Assembly: GCA_016793865.1 (NCBI GenBank)
Contig: JAEULJ010000007.1
Location: 310,001-374,000, forward strand
Direction of reading: 5' to 3'
DNA: 64,000 bases
From: Altererythrobacter sp.
Lineage (GTDB): Bacteria; Pseudomonadota; Alphaproteobacteria; Sphingomonadales; Sphingomonadaceae
Under the pieces are notes generated by a model. That model did no database searches, was not told the origin of the DNA, and saw only the letters and a program-made list of their open reading frames with translations. Below, piece after piece: positions 39,126 through 48,020 of this stretch. A program made the position numbers and the translations under genes. How positions within the stretch are numbered: position 1 is the stretch's first letter; every line of letters begins with the position of its first letter.

Positions 39126-39440
39126 GAGGGTCGCCCTAGAGGGCAAGTGCTAAGGAACCCCTTAGTTGTGCTTAACTGTCTCGGTAGGAAAATCCCCTGG
39201 ATCTGGCTCAAATCGAAGAGGTCAGGCCTGCAAACTCATGGAAATCCTAGCGTCAGGTCCGAACGCACCGTCAACAACCATAGTTAACAAGCGGGTAGGA
39301 TCGGCCTGCGAGGCCGCAGAAAGTTCGTAAAAAAGGGAACGCGGCGCATACCGCCGCGTTGCGATGCGCCCGACACCGGGCCGCTCTTCGCGCGGGCACT
39401 ATAGCCAAATGCCATCCCGCTGGGGGCCTGCGTGAAGAAT
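39126..39440 (-). promoter_or_regulatory. Leader and presumed promoter region of the surface-protein operon
   Basis: 315 bases without a gene between the first surface gene and tRNA-Pro. Two short hairpins lie just upstream of the start: GCCCT-AG-AGGGC (39133-39144), which overlaps the likely ribosome-binding region, and CTAAGG-AACC-CCTTAG (39150-39165). The interval 39160-39300 is AT-richer than its surroundings and is the likely promoter. I could not fix -35/-10 boxes with confidence. The part nearest tRNA-Pro (39310-39440) shows nothing I recognise. Confidence 0.4.
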
Positions 39441-39517
39441 TGGTCGGGGAGAGAGGATTCGAACCTCCGGCCCCTGCCTCCCGAAGACAGTGCTCTACCA
39501 GGCTGAGCTACTCCCCG
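39441..39517 (-). tRNA. tRNA-Pro (CGG)
   Basis: 77 nt including an encoded CCA. Acceptor arms CGGGGAG and CTCCCCG pair exactly. The anticodon loop is TTCGGGA, giving CGG, and the T-loop is GTTCGAATC. Confidence 0.96.
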
Positions 39518-39713
39518 ACCGATCGATCCCACATGGCGCATGGCCGGTGGGGCGAGGCAAGGCGCGTGCCTATAGGGAGGGGCAGGGGTAGAGGCAAGCG
39601 CGGTTTTGGCGCGATGGCGCGCCCGGCGTTATGAGGGCGAGAGATCGGCTACCGGGCGCAGTGGAGCCGGGGTGTTGCGCGACGGTCGGTCTTGAAGTCT
39701 AGAAGTGCCCCAC

Positions 39714-40544
39714 ATGATCCGCCTCGCTCGTTCTGTCCTGATCCTCGCGCTCGTCGTTGTGGCCGGCGAACTCGCGCTTCGCGGCCTTTTCGACATCAAG
39801 CTCTACGGCGCCGATGCGGAGGTCGGGTATTGGTCGCTTCCCGACCAGGCCGGTGGCGCGCCGTTCACGGGCAGCTACGCCTTCAATTCCGACGGGTTCG
39901 GCGTTTCCGAAAGATACGACACATCGGGCAGCAACGATGTCCTGCTGGTCGGTGACAGCGTGGTGGCGGGAACCGTCTCGCTCGATCAGGGCGAACGGCT
40001 TGGAAGCGTACTTTCGCGGCGGACCGGCTGGCGAGTATGGCCGCTCGCGACCGGAAGTTGGGCGCTCCCCAATCAAGTCAGGGCTCTCAGGCGTGTCGAT
40101 CTCGATGGGGTCGAGGCGATCATCTTCGTGCTGAACTCCCTGGATTTCCAGCCCGCCTCGGAGTGGCCCGGCGAATATGAGATGCCACGCGCGAAGCCGC
40201 TGTCGTACCTGCATCAGGCGATCCGAAAGATGCTGCCGTTCCTGCGCGGGCCGCACAAGCCGATCCCGGTCCGCCAGGAAGGCCTCGCGGCCGAATGGGC
40301 CAGGTTCCGCGCCGATGCCAAGGTGCCGATCTATATCGTGGGCTATGAATGGGAGGGGACCACGGGCCGGAACTGCGATTGGCTGCCGGGCTGGATCGGG
40401 CCGGCGACGCTTTGCATCGATCTGATCGGGGTGGGAGGTGGCGACCACATGCTCGACGCGATCCATCCCGACGCGCGCGGGACCGAGGCGATCGCGAAAG
40501 CCATAGCGAGGCGCTTCGGCGAGCGTGAAACCGCCACCAATTGA
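39714..40544 (+). CDS. SGNH/GDSL-like hydrolase with N-terminal membrane anchor
   Basis: 276 residues. An N-terminal hydrophobic helix (IRLARSVLILALVVVAGELAL) acts as signal anchor. The body has the SGNH block I motif VLLVGDSVVAG (nucleophile Ser in GDS), an Asn-containing block (VLNSLDFQP) and the C-terminal DxxH block DAIHPDARG. Such proteins are esterases or O-acetyl/acyl transfer enzymes acting outside the cytoplasm; the substrate is unknown. ATG 39714 is preferred to GTG 39705. It is rightward, followed after about 75 bases by thyA. Confidence 0.75.
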   Translation: MIRLARSVLILALVVVAGELALRGLFDIKLYGADAEVGYWSLPDQAGGAPFTGSYAFNSDGFGVSERYDTSGSNDVLLVGDSVVAGTVSLDQGERLGSVLSRRTGWRVWPLATGSWALPNQVRALRRVDLDGVEAIIFVLNSLDFQPASEWPGEYEMPRAKPLSYLHQAIRKMLPFLRGPHKPIPVRQEGLAAEWARFRADAKVPIYIVGYEWEGTTGRNCDWLPGWIGPATLCIDLIGVGGGDHMLDAIHPDARGTEAIAKAIARRFGERETATN

Positions 40545-40620
40545 CCCAATGGTGTTCGCAATCCCGGGGGGCGCCGGTCCGGGCGTTGCCACCTCCTGCG
40601 GGACCCCCTAGTTCACGGAA

Positions 40621-41592
40621 ATGGCGAGCCTCCCGATCCGGTCCGACTCCTCGGCTCTGTCGCATCCCGAGCAACAATACCTCGACCTCATGCGGCAGGT
40701 CTGGACGCGCGGGAGCGAGCGCATTGACCGCACCGGCGTGGGGACTCGCTCGGTGATGGGGGCGGTGTTGCGCTTCTCCCTCGCGGATGGCGCCATGCCT
40801 TTGGTGACGACCAAGCGCGTTTACTGGAAGACCGCCACGCGCGAGCTGCTGTGGTTCCTGACCGGTAGCACCAATATCCGCCCGCTGGTGCTTCAGGGCG
40901 TGAAGATCTGGAACGAATGGCCGCACGCCCGCTATGTGCGCGAGACCGGCGATGCGCTGGCGCTGGAGGATTTCGTGGCGCGGATCGCGGAGGATGCAGA
41001 TTTCGCCGCGAAGTGGGGCGATCTCGGCCCGGTCTATGGCAAGCAGTGGGTGGACTGGCCCACCTATGTCCCGCTTGGCGATGGCCGGTTCGAGCGCGGG
41101 CCGGGGATCAACCAGGTCAGCGAAGTGGTGCGCTCGCTGAGGGAGAACCCCGGAAGCCGGCGGCATATCATCGAAGGCTGGAATGTTGCCGAGCTCGACA
41201 CGATGGCGCTGCCGCCGTGCCACAAGACCTATCAATTCCATGTCGGCGGCCAGGAGAGCGGAAATCCCCGACTGAACTGCGTGCTCTATCAGCGCAGCTG
41301 CGACGTCGCGCTGGGCCTTCCGTTCAACCTTTGGTCCGCGGCACTGCTGACCCGGATGCTGGCGCAGCAAACCGATCTCGAGCCGGGGGAGCTGGTGTGG
41401 ATGGGTGGCGACACGCATCTCTACCTCAACCACGCCCATCTGATCGAGGAACAGCTGCGGCGGGAACCGCGCGGGTACCCGCGGCTTGAGCTGTTGCGTC
41501 GCCCGCCGACGATGTTCGACTATGAAATCGGGGATTTCGCCGTGCATGATTATGCGCCGCACCCGCCGATACAGGCCCCGGTGGCCGTCTAG
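40621..41592 (+). CDS. thyA: Thymidylate synthase
   Basis: 323 residues; methylates dUMP to dTMP with methylene-THF. The catalytic cysteine is Cys200 in MALPPCHKTYQFHV. The folate/dUMP elements RRHIIEGWNV, QRSCDVALGLPFN and GDTHLYLNH are all present. It is somewhat longer than the E. coli form (264) because of insertions around residues 90-150, as in several proteobacteria. The start ATG 40621 is followed by a short variable N-terminus before DLMRQVWTRG. No dihydrofolate reductase gene follows. Confidence 0.96.
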   Translation: MASLPIRSDSSALSHPEQQYLDLMRQVWTRGSERIDRTGVGTRSVMGAVLRFSLADGAMPLVTTKRVYWKTATRELLWFLTGSTNIRPLVLQGVKIWNEWPHARYVRETGDALALEDFVARIAEDADFAAKWGDLGPVYGKQWVDWPTYVPLGDGRFERGPGINQVSEVVRSLRENPGSRRHIIEGWNVAELDTMALPPCHKTYQFHVGGQESGNPRLNCVLYQRSCDVALGLPFNLWSAALLTRMLAQQTDLEPGELVWMGGDTHLYLNHAHLIEEQLRREPRGYPRLELLRRPPTMFDYEIGDFAVHDYAPHPPIQAPVAV

Positions 41593-41600
41593 CCCCCGGC

Positions 41601-41631
41601 TTGACGGAATCGAGGGCCTGTGAAATAAAAT
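41601..41631 (+). promoter_or_regulatory. Candidate promoter of the branched-chain 2-oxoacid dehydrogenase operon
   Basis: TTGACG at 41601-41606 is followed by an A/T-rich run with AATAAA (17-base spacing) or TAAAAT (19-base spacing) near 41624-41631. This is the only clear sigma70-like pair in the gap before the E1-alpha gene. Confidence 0.4.
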
Positions 41632-41774
41632 AACGCGATCAAGCAAAGATCGCACGCCAGCGGCTGAGCCTTTCATGGCCTGCCCTGGGAACGATCGTCG
41701 CACACGATCGCAAGGGCCTGCGCGCGGACTTCCCACCGGGACGGGCCGCACGGATGGGCCGCTGGGAGAGTTGC

Positions 41775-43076
41775 ATGGCCAAAGGGCCCGAATTACCCGC
41801 CAGAAAGGGGGCAAACACCCCCGGCCTGTCGCTGCATGTGCCCGAGCCCCGTTTCCGGCCCGGCGATGCGGTTGATTTCGGCCATGTCGATGTCGGCGCC
41901 CCCGGCCGGCTTTCGCGCCCCGAGGAGAGCTGCCACCCGCGCGAGCTGCACGAACACGCCTATGGGCTGGTGCGGGTGCTGGGCGATGATAACCGCGCGC
42001 ATGGGCCGTGGGATCCCCGCCTCGATGCCGATACACTGCGCGCGATGCTCGGCCATATGGCGCTCACCCGTGCGTTCGACGAGCGGATGTTCCGCGGCCA
42101 GCGGCAGGGCAAGACCAGCTTCTACATGAAATGCACCGGCGAGGAGGCGACCAGCATCTCCGCAGCGATGGCGCTGGCGGCCGATGACATGGTGTTTCCC
42201 AGCTATCGCCAGCAGGGCATATTGATCGTGCGCGGCTATCCGCTGGTGGAGATGATCAACCAGATCTACTCCAACAAGGGCGACAAGCTGAAGGGGCGCC
42301 AGCTCCCGATCATGTATTCGAGCCGGGAAAAGAGCTTCTTCACCATCAGCGGCAATCTCGCGACCCAGACGCCGCAGGCGGTGGGCTGGGCGATGGCGAG
42401 CGCGATCAAGGGCGACAGCCGCATCGCCGCGACCTGGGTCGGCGAGGGGAGCACCGCCGAGGGCGATTTCCATTCGGCCTGCACTTTCGCCACCGTGTAT
42501 AACGCGCCGGTGATCCTCAATGTCGTGAATAACCAATGGGCTATTTCGTCTTTCTCAGGTTTCGCGGGAAGTGAGCGGACGACCTTCGCGGCGCGCGCGC
42601 TGGGCTATGGCCTTGCCGGCCTGCGGGTGGACGGAAACGATGCGCTGGCCTGCTACGCCGCGGAGCGCTGGGCCGCGAACCGCGCCCGCGCCAACGCCGG
42701 GCCGACGCTGATCGAGTTCTTCACCTACCGCGCCGAAGGCCATTCGACCTCCGACGATCCGGCGCAGTATCGCAGCGCCACCGAAGGCTCTGACTGGCCG
42801 CTCGGCGATCCGATCAACCGGTTGAAGAACCACCTCATCGCGATCGGCGAATGGGACGAGGACCGTCAGGCGGCGATGGATCGCGAGGCTGCCGAGAAGG
42901 TTCGCGCCACCACCAAGGAGGCGGAGGCCAACGGCATCCTCGGCCACGGCCTGCACCATCCGTTCCGCACCATGTTCGAGGATGTCTTCGAAGACTTGCC
43001 ATGGCACCTTAAGGAACAGGCACAACAGGCTGTAAAAGAACGAGAAATAAAATGGCCTGGGAGTCTCGACACGTGA
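41775..43076 (+). CDS. bkdA1: Branched-chain 2-oxoacid dehydrogenase E1 alpha subunit
   Basis: 433-residue thiamin-diphosphate-dependent decarboxylase subunit of the complex that oxidises the 2-oxo acids from Val, Leu and Ile to acyl-CoAs. The TPP/Mg motif runs from GEGSTAEGDFHSA to VVNNQWAIS. The region FPSYRQQGILIVRGYPL and the phosphorylation-loop-like YRAEGHSTSDDPAQYR are typical of the branched-chain rather than the pyruvate enzyme. ATG 41775 follows GGGAGAG. Its stop overlaps the E1 beta start (GTGA). Confidence 0.93.
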   Translation: MAKGPELPARKGANTPGLSLHVPEPRFRPGDAVDFGHVDVGAPGRLSRPEESCHPRELHEHAYGLVRVLGDDNRAHGPWDPRLDADTLRAMLGHMALTRAFDERMFRGQRQGKTSFYMKCTGEEATSISAAMALAADDMVFPSYRQQGILIVRGYPLVEMINQIYSNKGDKLKGRQLPIMYSSREKSFFTISGNLATQTPQAVGWAMASAIKGDSRIAATWVGEGSTAEGDFHSACTFATVYNAPVILNVVNNQWAISSFSGFAGSERTTFAARALGYGLAGLRVDGNDALACYAAERWAANRARANAGPTLIEFFTYRAEGHSTSDDPAQYRSATEGSDWPLGDPINRLKNHLIAIGEWDEDRQAAMDREAAEKVRATTKEAEANGILGHGLHHPFRTMFEDVFEDLPWHLKEQAQQAVKEREIKWPGSLDT

Positions 43077-44122
43077 GCGCCCTGGCTGAAGTTCATGAAG
43101 CGGCCACCGATCGCCGCCTCAACATGATCGAGGCGATCAACGAGGCGCTGGCGATCATGCTCGAGCGGGATCCCGACGTGATCGTGATGGGTGAGGACGT
43201 CGGCTATTTCGGCGGCGTGTTCCGCGCCACCGCGGGCCTTCAGGAGCGCTTCGGCAAGAACCGGGTCTTCGACACCCCGATCAGCGAATGCGGCATCATC
43301 GCCGCGGCGGTCGGCATGGGTGCCTATGGCCTGCGCCCGGTGCCCGAAATCCAGTTCGCGGACTATATCTACCCCGGCCTAGACCAGCTCATCAGCGAAG
43401 CGGCGCGGCTGCGTTATCGCTCGGCGGGCGAGTTCATAGCCCCCATGACCGTCCGCAGCCCCTTCGGCGGCGGCATCTTCGGCGGCCAGACCCACAGCCA
43501 GAGCCCGGAGGCCATATTCACCCATGTCGCGGGTCTCAAGACCGTGATCCCGGCCACGCCGCACGACGCCAAGGGACTGTTGATCGCCGCCATCGAGGAC
43601 AATGACCCGGTCATCTTCTTCGAGCCCAAGCGCATCTACAACGGGCCGTTCTCGGGCTATTACGACAAGCCCGTGGAGCCCTGGAAGCGCCACCCGGACA
43701 GCGCCGTTCCCGAGGGCTATTACAGGGTCCCGCTGGGCAAGGCGCGTACGGTGCGCGAGGGCGAGGCGCTGACCGTGCTGGCCTATGGCACGATGGTCCA
43801 TGTGGCCGAGGCCGTGTGCCGCGCGAAGGGCGTCGATGCCGACATCCTGGACCTGCGCACGCTGGTTCCGCTCGACATCGAGGCGATCGAAGCTTCGGTA
43901 AGGAAGACCGGCCGCTGCCTCATCGTGCACGAGGCGACCCGCACCAGCGGCTTCGGCGCCGAGCTCAGCGCGCTCGTCACGGAACGCTGCTTCTACCATC
44001 TCGAAGCCCCGGTGGAACGCGTCACCGGCTTCGACACGCCCTATCCGCACAGCCTCGAATGGGCCTATTTCCCCGGCCCCATCCGCATCGGCGAGGCCAT
44101 CGACAAGATCCTGAGCGAGTAA
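43073..44122 (+). CDS. bkdA2: Branched-chain 2-oxoacid dehydrogenase E1 beta subunit
   Basis: 349 residues from GTG 43073, which overlaps the E1 alpha stop and has GGGAG upstream; ATG 43052 is an alternative inside the upstream gene. The sequence shows NMIEAINEAL, MGEDVGYFGGVFRAT, DTPISECGI and RSPFGGGIFGGQTHSQSPE, all transketolase-type beta-subunit features. The C-terminal domain (LDLRTLVPLDIEAI) closes the protein. It forms the alpha2-beta2 E1 component with the upstream gene. Confidence 0.94.
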   Translation: MSALAEVHEAATDRRLNMIEAINEALAIMLERDPDVIVMGEDVGYFGGVFRATAGLQERFGKNRVFDTPISECGIIAAAVGMGAYGLRPVPEIQFADYIYPGLDQLISEAARLRYRSAGEFIAPMTVRSPFGGGIFGGQTHSQSPEAIFTHVAGLKTVIPATPHDAKGLLIAAIEDNDPVIFFEPKRIYNGPFSGYYDKPVEPWKRHPDSAVPEGYYRVPLGKARTVREGEALTVLAYGTMVHVAEAVCRAKGVDADILDLRTLVPLDIEAIEASVRKTGRCLIVHEATRTSGFGAELSALVTERCFYHLEAPVERVTGFDTPYPHSLEWAYFPGPIRIGEAIDKILSE

Positions 44123-44127
44123 CCTCC

Positions 44128-45426
44128 ATGGGCACCTTCACATTCAATCTCCCCGACATCGGCGAAGGCATCGCCGAGGCCGAGATCGTGGCCTGGCATG
44201 TCAAGCCGGGTGATCGCGTGGAGGAGGATCAGCAGATCGCCGACATGATGACCGACAAGGCCACGGTGGAGATGGAAAGCCCCGTTTCCGGCGTGGTCCG
44301 CGAAGTTGCGGGCGAGGTAGGCGATACCATCGCGATCGGTTCCATGCTGGTCGTGATCGAGACCGAGGGCGGGGCCGAACCCGCACCAGCGCCTGCCCCC
44401 GCGCCGAAGGCCGAGGTTGTGGAGAAGCGGATCGAGGCCGAAACCCCCGATGCAGGCGATGCGGACCGGGCGGCTGCAACGGATGCGGCAAGCGAGTTGG
44501 AGCCGCGACCCCAACCCGCTCCGCCCGCGCCGGTCGCAAGCGTATCGGCGCCCTCGGACACGAAAGTCCTCGCCTCACCCGCGGTCCGCGCGCGCGCCAA
44601 GGACCTCGGCATCGATCTCGGCCAGGTAAGGCCAGCAGAGGGCGGGCGGCTGCGCCACGCAGATCTCGATGCCTTCCTGGCCTATTCGAGCGGCGGCCAC
44701 GCGCCCGCTGGTCGCGCGCGACCGGACGAGCAGGTCAAGGTCATCGGTATGCGCCGCCGCATCGCGGAGAACATGGCCGCCTCCAAGCGCAACATCCCGC
44801 ATTTCAGCTACGTCGAGGAGATCGACGTCACCGACCTGGAAATCTTGCGGGGACAGCTCAACGCCAACCGGGGGGACAAGCCGAAGCTCACCCTGCTGCC
44901 GCTCGTGATAGCCGCGATCTGCAAGGCGCTGCCTGATTTTCCGATGATCAACGCCCGCTATGACGACGAGGCGGGTGTGGTCACGCGCTCGGGCGCGGTG
45001 CATCTCGGCATGGCGACACAGACCGATGCCGGCCTGATGGTGCCGGTGATCCGCGACGCACAGGCCAGGAACCTGTGGCAGCTCGCAACCGAGATCGGGC
45101 GCCTCGCGGAAGCCGCGCGTATGGGCAAGGCAAGGAGCGAGGAGTTGTCCGGCTCCACGCTCACCGTCACATCGCTTGGCCCGCTGGGCGGGGTTGCGAC
45201 CACCCCGGTCATCAACCGTCCGGAAGTCGCGATCATCGGCCCCAACCGCATCGTGGAGCGCCCGATGTTTGTCCCTGACGGGATGGGCGGCGAGCGCGTG
45301 GCGAAGCGCAAGCTGATGAACCTGTCGATCAGCTGCGACCACCGGGTCGTGGATGGCTGGGACGCCGCGAGCTTCGTGCAGGCGGTCCGCAAGCTGCTGG
45401 AGATGCCGGCATTGCTGCTGGTGTGA
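44128..45426 (+). CDS. bkdB: Dihydrolipoamide acyltransferase (E2) of the branched-chain 2-oxoacid dehydrogenase
   Basis: 432 residues in the usual order. The lipoyl domain has Lys44 in MMTDKATVEM as the lipoylated residue, followed by an Ala/Pro-rich swinging linker. The peripheral-subunit binding domain is VLASPAVRARAKDLGIDL, and the catalytic domain ends in CDHRVVDGWDAA (His405, Asp409). It starts 5 bases after the E1 beta stop. No E3 (lpd) gene follows, so E3 must be supplied from elsewhere in the genome. Confidence 0.95.
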   Translation: MGTFTFNLPDIGEGIAEAEIVAWHVKPGDRVEEDQQIADMMTDKATVEMESPVSGVVREVAGEVGDTIAIGSMLVVIETEGGAEPAPAPAPAPKAEVVEKRIEAETPDAGDADRAAATDAASELEPRPQPAPPAPVASVSAPSDTKVLASPAVRARAKDLGIDLGQVRPAEGGRLRHADLDAFLAYSSGGHAPAGRARPDEQVKVIGMRRRIAENMAASKRNIPHFSYVEEIDVTDLEILRGQLNANRGDKPKLTLLPLVIAAICKALPDFPMINARYDDEAGVVTRSGAVHLGMATQTDAGLMVPVIRDAQARNLWQLATEIGRLAEAARMGKARSEELSGSTLTVTSLGPLGGVATTPVINRPEVAIIGPNRIVERPMFVPDGMGGERVAKRKLMNLSISCDHRVVDGWDAASFVQAVRKLLEMPALLLV

Positions 45427-45461
45427 CGCCGCATTAGCCTGCCGGTGAGAGGAGTCCCGCC

Positions 45462-46070
45462 ATGCCGCAAGCTCGCCCAGCCACCGACCCGCGGATAGAC
45501 GCCTATATCGCCAAGGCCGCGCCCTTCGCGCAGCCGATCCTCGTGCATCTGCGCGACCTGGTCCATCGCGCCGTTCCCGAGGCGGAGGAGACCATCAAAT
45601 GGGGCATGCCGCATTTCATGGTTGCCGGGAAGAACGTGGCGGGCCTCGCCGCATTCAAGGCGCATTGCGCCTTTGTGGTTCATGGCGAGGGGAGGCAGGG
45701 TGCTGACGACGCCGGGATGGGCGCATATGGCAAGATCGCCGCGCTCGCCGATCTGCCACCCGACAGCCAGCTCATTGCGAAGGTGAGGGAGGCTGCGGCG
45801 CGGGTCGCAAGCACAGGCACCGCGCGTAAGCCCGCCGGCGGGTTCGCGCCCAAGCCGGACATTCCCATGCCGGACGATTTCGCCGCCGCGCTCTCCACAG
45901 TTCCGAAAGCGAAGGCGGCACTGGAAAGCCTCGCTCCAGGCCAGCGCCGCGACTATCTGGACTGGATCACCTCGGCCAAGCAGCCGGCTACGCGCACGAA
46001 GCGCATCGCGCAGGCTGTCGAATGGCTCGCCGAAGGCAAGAAGCGCAACTGGAAATACGAAAGCTGCTGA
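45462..46070 (+). CDS. YdeI/OmpD-associated family protein (DUF1801 + OmdA-like)
   Basis: 202 residues. The N-terminal DUF1801 part has RDLVHRAVPEAEETIKWGMPHF. The C-terminal OmdA-like part has FAAALSTVPKAKAALESLAPGQRRDYLDWITSAK and the usual end KTRIAQAVEWLAEGKKRNWKY-like (here KRIAQAVEWLAEGKKRN). Function is not established for the family; roles in stress have been suggested. ATG 45462 follows GAGAGGAG. No membrane segment is seen. Confidence 0.85.
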   Translation: MPQARPATDPRIDAYIAKAAPFAQPILVHLRDLVHRAVPEAEETIKWGMPHFMVAGKNVAGLAAFKAHCAFVVHGEGRQGADDAGMGAYGKIAALADLPPDSQLIAKVREAAARVASTGTARKPAGGFAPKPDIPMPDDFAAALSTVPKAKAALESLAPGQRRDYLDWITSAKQPATRTKRIAQAVEWLAEGKKRNWKYESC

Positions 46071-46073
46071 ACG

Positions 46074-46274
46074 TCAGCGTGCCGCGATGCGCGGGGGCGC
46101 CATCACCGGCCCGGTGAAGATCACCGAACCGTGGCGATCGCCTCCGCTCGATGCCTGAAGTCGCTCCTCCATCGCGGCGGCTGACACTGAATAGGATACC
46201 GCGAGGGCCGACTGCGCGGCCACGCCGCCGCCGGCGAGCATCGTCATCGAGAGTGCAAGCAAGCCGTATCGCAC
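46074..46274 (-). CDS. Small exported protein of unknown function (66 aa)
   Basis: The N-terminus is a short signal peptide (MRYGLLALSMTMLAGGGVAA) with likely cleavage before QSALA or after ALA. The mature part is about 42 residues with no cysteine and no recognised motif. It is convergent with the YdeI-like gene, separated by only a few bases. Codon use is like its neighbours. A functional role cannot be inferred. Confidence 0.45.
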   Translation of the reverse strand: MRYGLLALSMTMLAGGGVAAQSALAVSYSVSAAAMEERLQASSGGDRHGSVIFTGPVMAPPRIAAR

Positions 46275-46452
46275 GACCGAAACCCCCGTTGTTCCCTGGG
46301 GAAAGTTCCAGGGAAAAGGTCAATTCCGGGTTTCGCGACGTGCTTAACGCAGGCTTTGCCAAACCTGTGGCAAAGCCGCGCCGGCCCGGCATTGACAGCC
46401 CTCGGGTCGGCGACTAGTGGCGCCTCTCCCAAGCGGTGCAAGCCCCGGATGC

Positions 46453-46529
46453 GCGGGTGTAGCTCAGTTGGTTAGAGTGCCGGCCTGTCACGCCGGAGGT
46501 CGCGGGTTCGAGCCCCGTCACTCGCGCCA
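46453..46529 (+). tRNA. tRNA-Asp (GTC)
   Basis: 77 nt including an encoded CCA. Acceptor arms GCGGGTG and CACTCGC pair (one G-T). The anticodon loop is CTGTCAC, giving GTC, and the T-loop is GTTCGAGCC. Confidence 0.95.
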
Positions 46530-46540
46530 CTTGGGATTTT

Positions 46541-46756
46541 TCAGCCCCAGCGCCCGGTTTCCATCCAGATCAGGAAGCGGCGCAGCGGCAGCAGCCAGAT
46601 CACCCCCAGCAGGACGTAAACGGGCGTCTGCGCCAGCGCCGGCCAGTGGCCGATGAGGGGCGGCACCAGGATCGCCACCGCGGCTGCATAGGCGAGCAGC
46701 GCGGCCAGAAGCGCCAGGATGCCGAGCGGGATGCGAAGGGTCGGCTGCTCCCTCAT
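46541..46756 (-). CDS. DUF2842-type small membrane protein
   Basis: 71 residues with two predicted transmembrane helices (about residues 9-32 and 42-60) and a conserved tail PLRRFLIWMETGRW. This fits the alphaproteobacterial DUF2842 family, whose function is unknown. ATG 46756 overlaps the fau stop (ATGA), so it is probably translated from the fau transcript. Confidence 0.8.
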   Translation of the reverse strand: MREQPTLRIPLGILALLAALLAYAAAVAILVPPLIGHWPALAQTPVYVLLGVIWLLPLRRFLIWMETGRWG

Positions 46757-47325
46757 GCGAAGGGCCCGTAGAGGCGTGTCGGCGTGACCACCGCGGCCAG
46801 CGGCTGATCGTGTGCCTCCACCGGCAGCGCGGCGACGCGCTGGACATCCCAGGCCAGCCCGATGGCGGGAATTCCGGGATGCGCCGCCATCCAGCGATCG
46901 TAATGACCGCCGCCCTGGCCAAGCCTGGCTCCATCCTCGGTGAAGCCCAGCAGCGGCACGAACAGCAGATCCGGGATGACATCCTCCGCATCGTCGACCG
47001 GCTGCATCAGGCCGAAGGGGCCGACCTCGCAATCGCCCTCGTCCCATGGATCGGCCCAGCGCGCGAATTCCATATCCGCGCCGCGATGCGCGAAACGGGG
47101 CAGGGAGAGCGGATGGCCGCGCTCGTGGAAGAAGCGGGCATAGCCGGCCGCCGGCGCTTCATGCGCGGTGGCGTGATAGAGGCCGATCCTCGCACCTTCG
47201 GGCACCAGCGCGAGCAGGGGTGCCGGAGGGCGATGCAGGATCAGCGCCCGTGTGGCGGGATCGAGCCCGGCAACATGTTCGCGGCGCGCGGCGCGCAGTT
47301 GCCCGCGAAACTCGGCCTTTGTCAC
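46753..47325 (-). CDS. fau: 5-formyltetrahydrofolate cyclo-ligase
   Basis: 190-residue enzyme that uses ATP to convert 5-formyl-THF to 5,10-methenyl-THF. The family signature LGQGGGHYDRWM near the C-terminal third is clear, preceded by VPLLGFTEDGARLG. I chose GTG 47325, which gives the normal start TKAEFRGQLRAARR; upstream frame belongs to the 6S RNA region. Gene order zapA-6S RNA-fau is conserved in many proteobacteria. Confidence 0.93.
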   Translation of the reverse strand: MTKAEFRGQLRAARREHVAGLDPATRALILHRPPAPLLALVPEGARIGLYHATAHEAPAAGYARFFHERGHPLSLPRFAHRGADMEFARWADPWDEGDCEVGPFGLMQPVDDAEDVIPDLLFVPLLGFTEDGARLGQGGGHYDRWMAAHPGIPAIGLAWDVQRVAALPVEAHDQPLAAVVTPTRLYGPFA

Positions 47326-47434
47326 CAATCCACCTACTCCTCGAAAGGGCTGGGGCCGGATGGCCCGCAAGTGCGACCGCGCGCCCCGCAGCGACGCCAC
47401 CGCTAGGTCCTGTGAGCGTGGAAGCCAAGGGGCC

Positions 47435-47590
47435 GGACGGCCCGCCGGCGCGTGAGCCCAACGAGAAATGTGGCGGAACCACCATGGGTCGGTGGCCATG
47501 AAATCCTCTGACGCCTTAACGTCAGGTGGGCGCCGTGTACCCATGCCCCCGGGACGGACCCGGAAGCGCGGGCAGGGACAGCTCCCATGG
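47435..47590 (-). ncRNA. ssrS: Candidate 6S RNA
   Basis: The 326-base gap between zapA and fau (47326-47651) has no credible gene, and this is the classical 6S RNA position. On the minus strand a TATAAG box (47595-47600) precedes a segment that starts CCATGGG and later holds its complement CCCATGG. Between them are a GC hairpin and a terminal hairpin CTGACG-TTAAGG-CGTCAG. Such a long, mostly double-stranded rod is expected of 6S RNA, which binds sigma70 RNA polymerase. Ends are approximate; a covariance-model search was not possible. Confidence 0.5.
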
Positions 47591-47651
47591 ATTGCTTATA
47601 GCCTCAGGGATATTCGTCGGCTCGTGCCGGGCAGTCCCGCCGTCAGCCTAT

Positions 47652-48020
47652 CTAGGCGTTGCGGGCCGCACTCTCAAGCGTGGATGCGAGGCTTTCCATG
47701 CGATCCGCCAGCGCCTCGAGGTGGCGGGCGAGCGTCAGCTCGAAGCGCGAGCCGGGTACGCCAGTGCCTCCTGCGCGGGGCATCCCGGCCTCCGAAATCT
47801 CCCCCGGCGATGTGGCGGCGCCGCGCGCTTCCTCCACCTCGTCGGCCATGATGAGCGCGGCGAACAGCAGATTGCGCGGATCGCCGGCGGGAAATGCCCC
47901 GCCCATGGTCGCAAGCTTGCCGTCGATAATGGCGGCGAGGCGGCGGATATGCGCTTCCTCGCCATCGGGGCAGGCGACCGTATAGCCCTGGCCGCCGACG
48001 GTTAGGGTGATCTCGCTCAT
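47652..48020 (-). CDS. zapA: Cell division protein ZapA
   Basis: 122 residues. ZapA binds and bundles FtsZ at the division site. The N-terminal domain has VTVGGQGYTVACPDGEE-like sequence (MSEITLTVGGQGYTV) followed by RRLAAIIDGKLA and LLFAALIMADEVEEA. The C-terminal part is a coiled coil (LARHLEALADRMESLASTLE). ATG 48020 overlaps the stop of the upstream small gene. The gene precedes the 6S RNA region and fau. Confidence 0.92.
   Translation of the reverse strand: MSEITLTVGGQGYTVACPDGEEAHIRRLAAIIDGKLATMGGAFPAGDPRNLLFAALIMADEVEEARGAATSPGEISEAGMPRAGGTGVPGSRFELTLARHLEALADRMESLASTLESAARNA

Noticed and set aside
39150-39180. Possible CtrA-type site (TTAA-spacer-TTAA) before the surface operon
   Set aside because: Half-sites are imperfect and the spacing is 6 rather than 7; with no conservation data the match is not better than chance.
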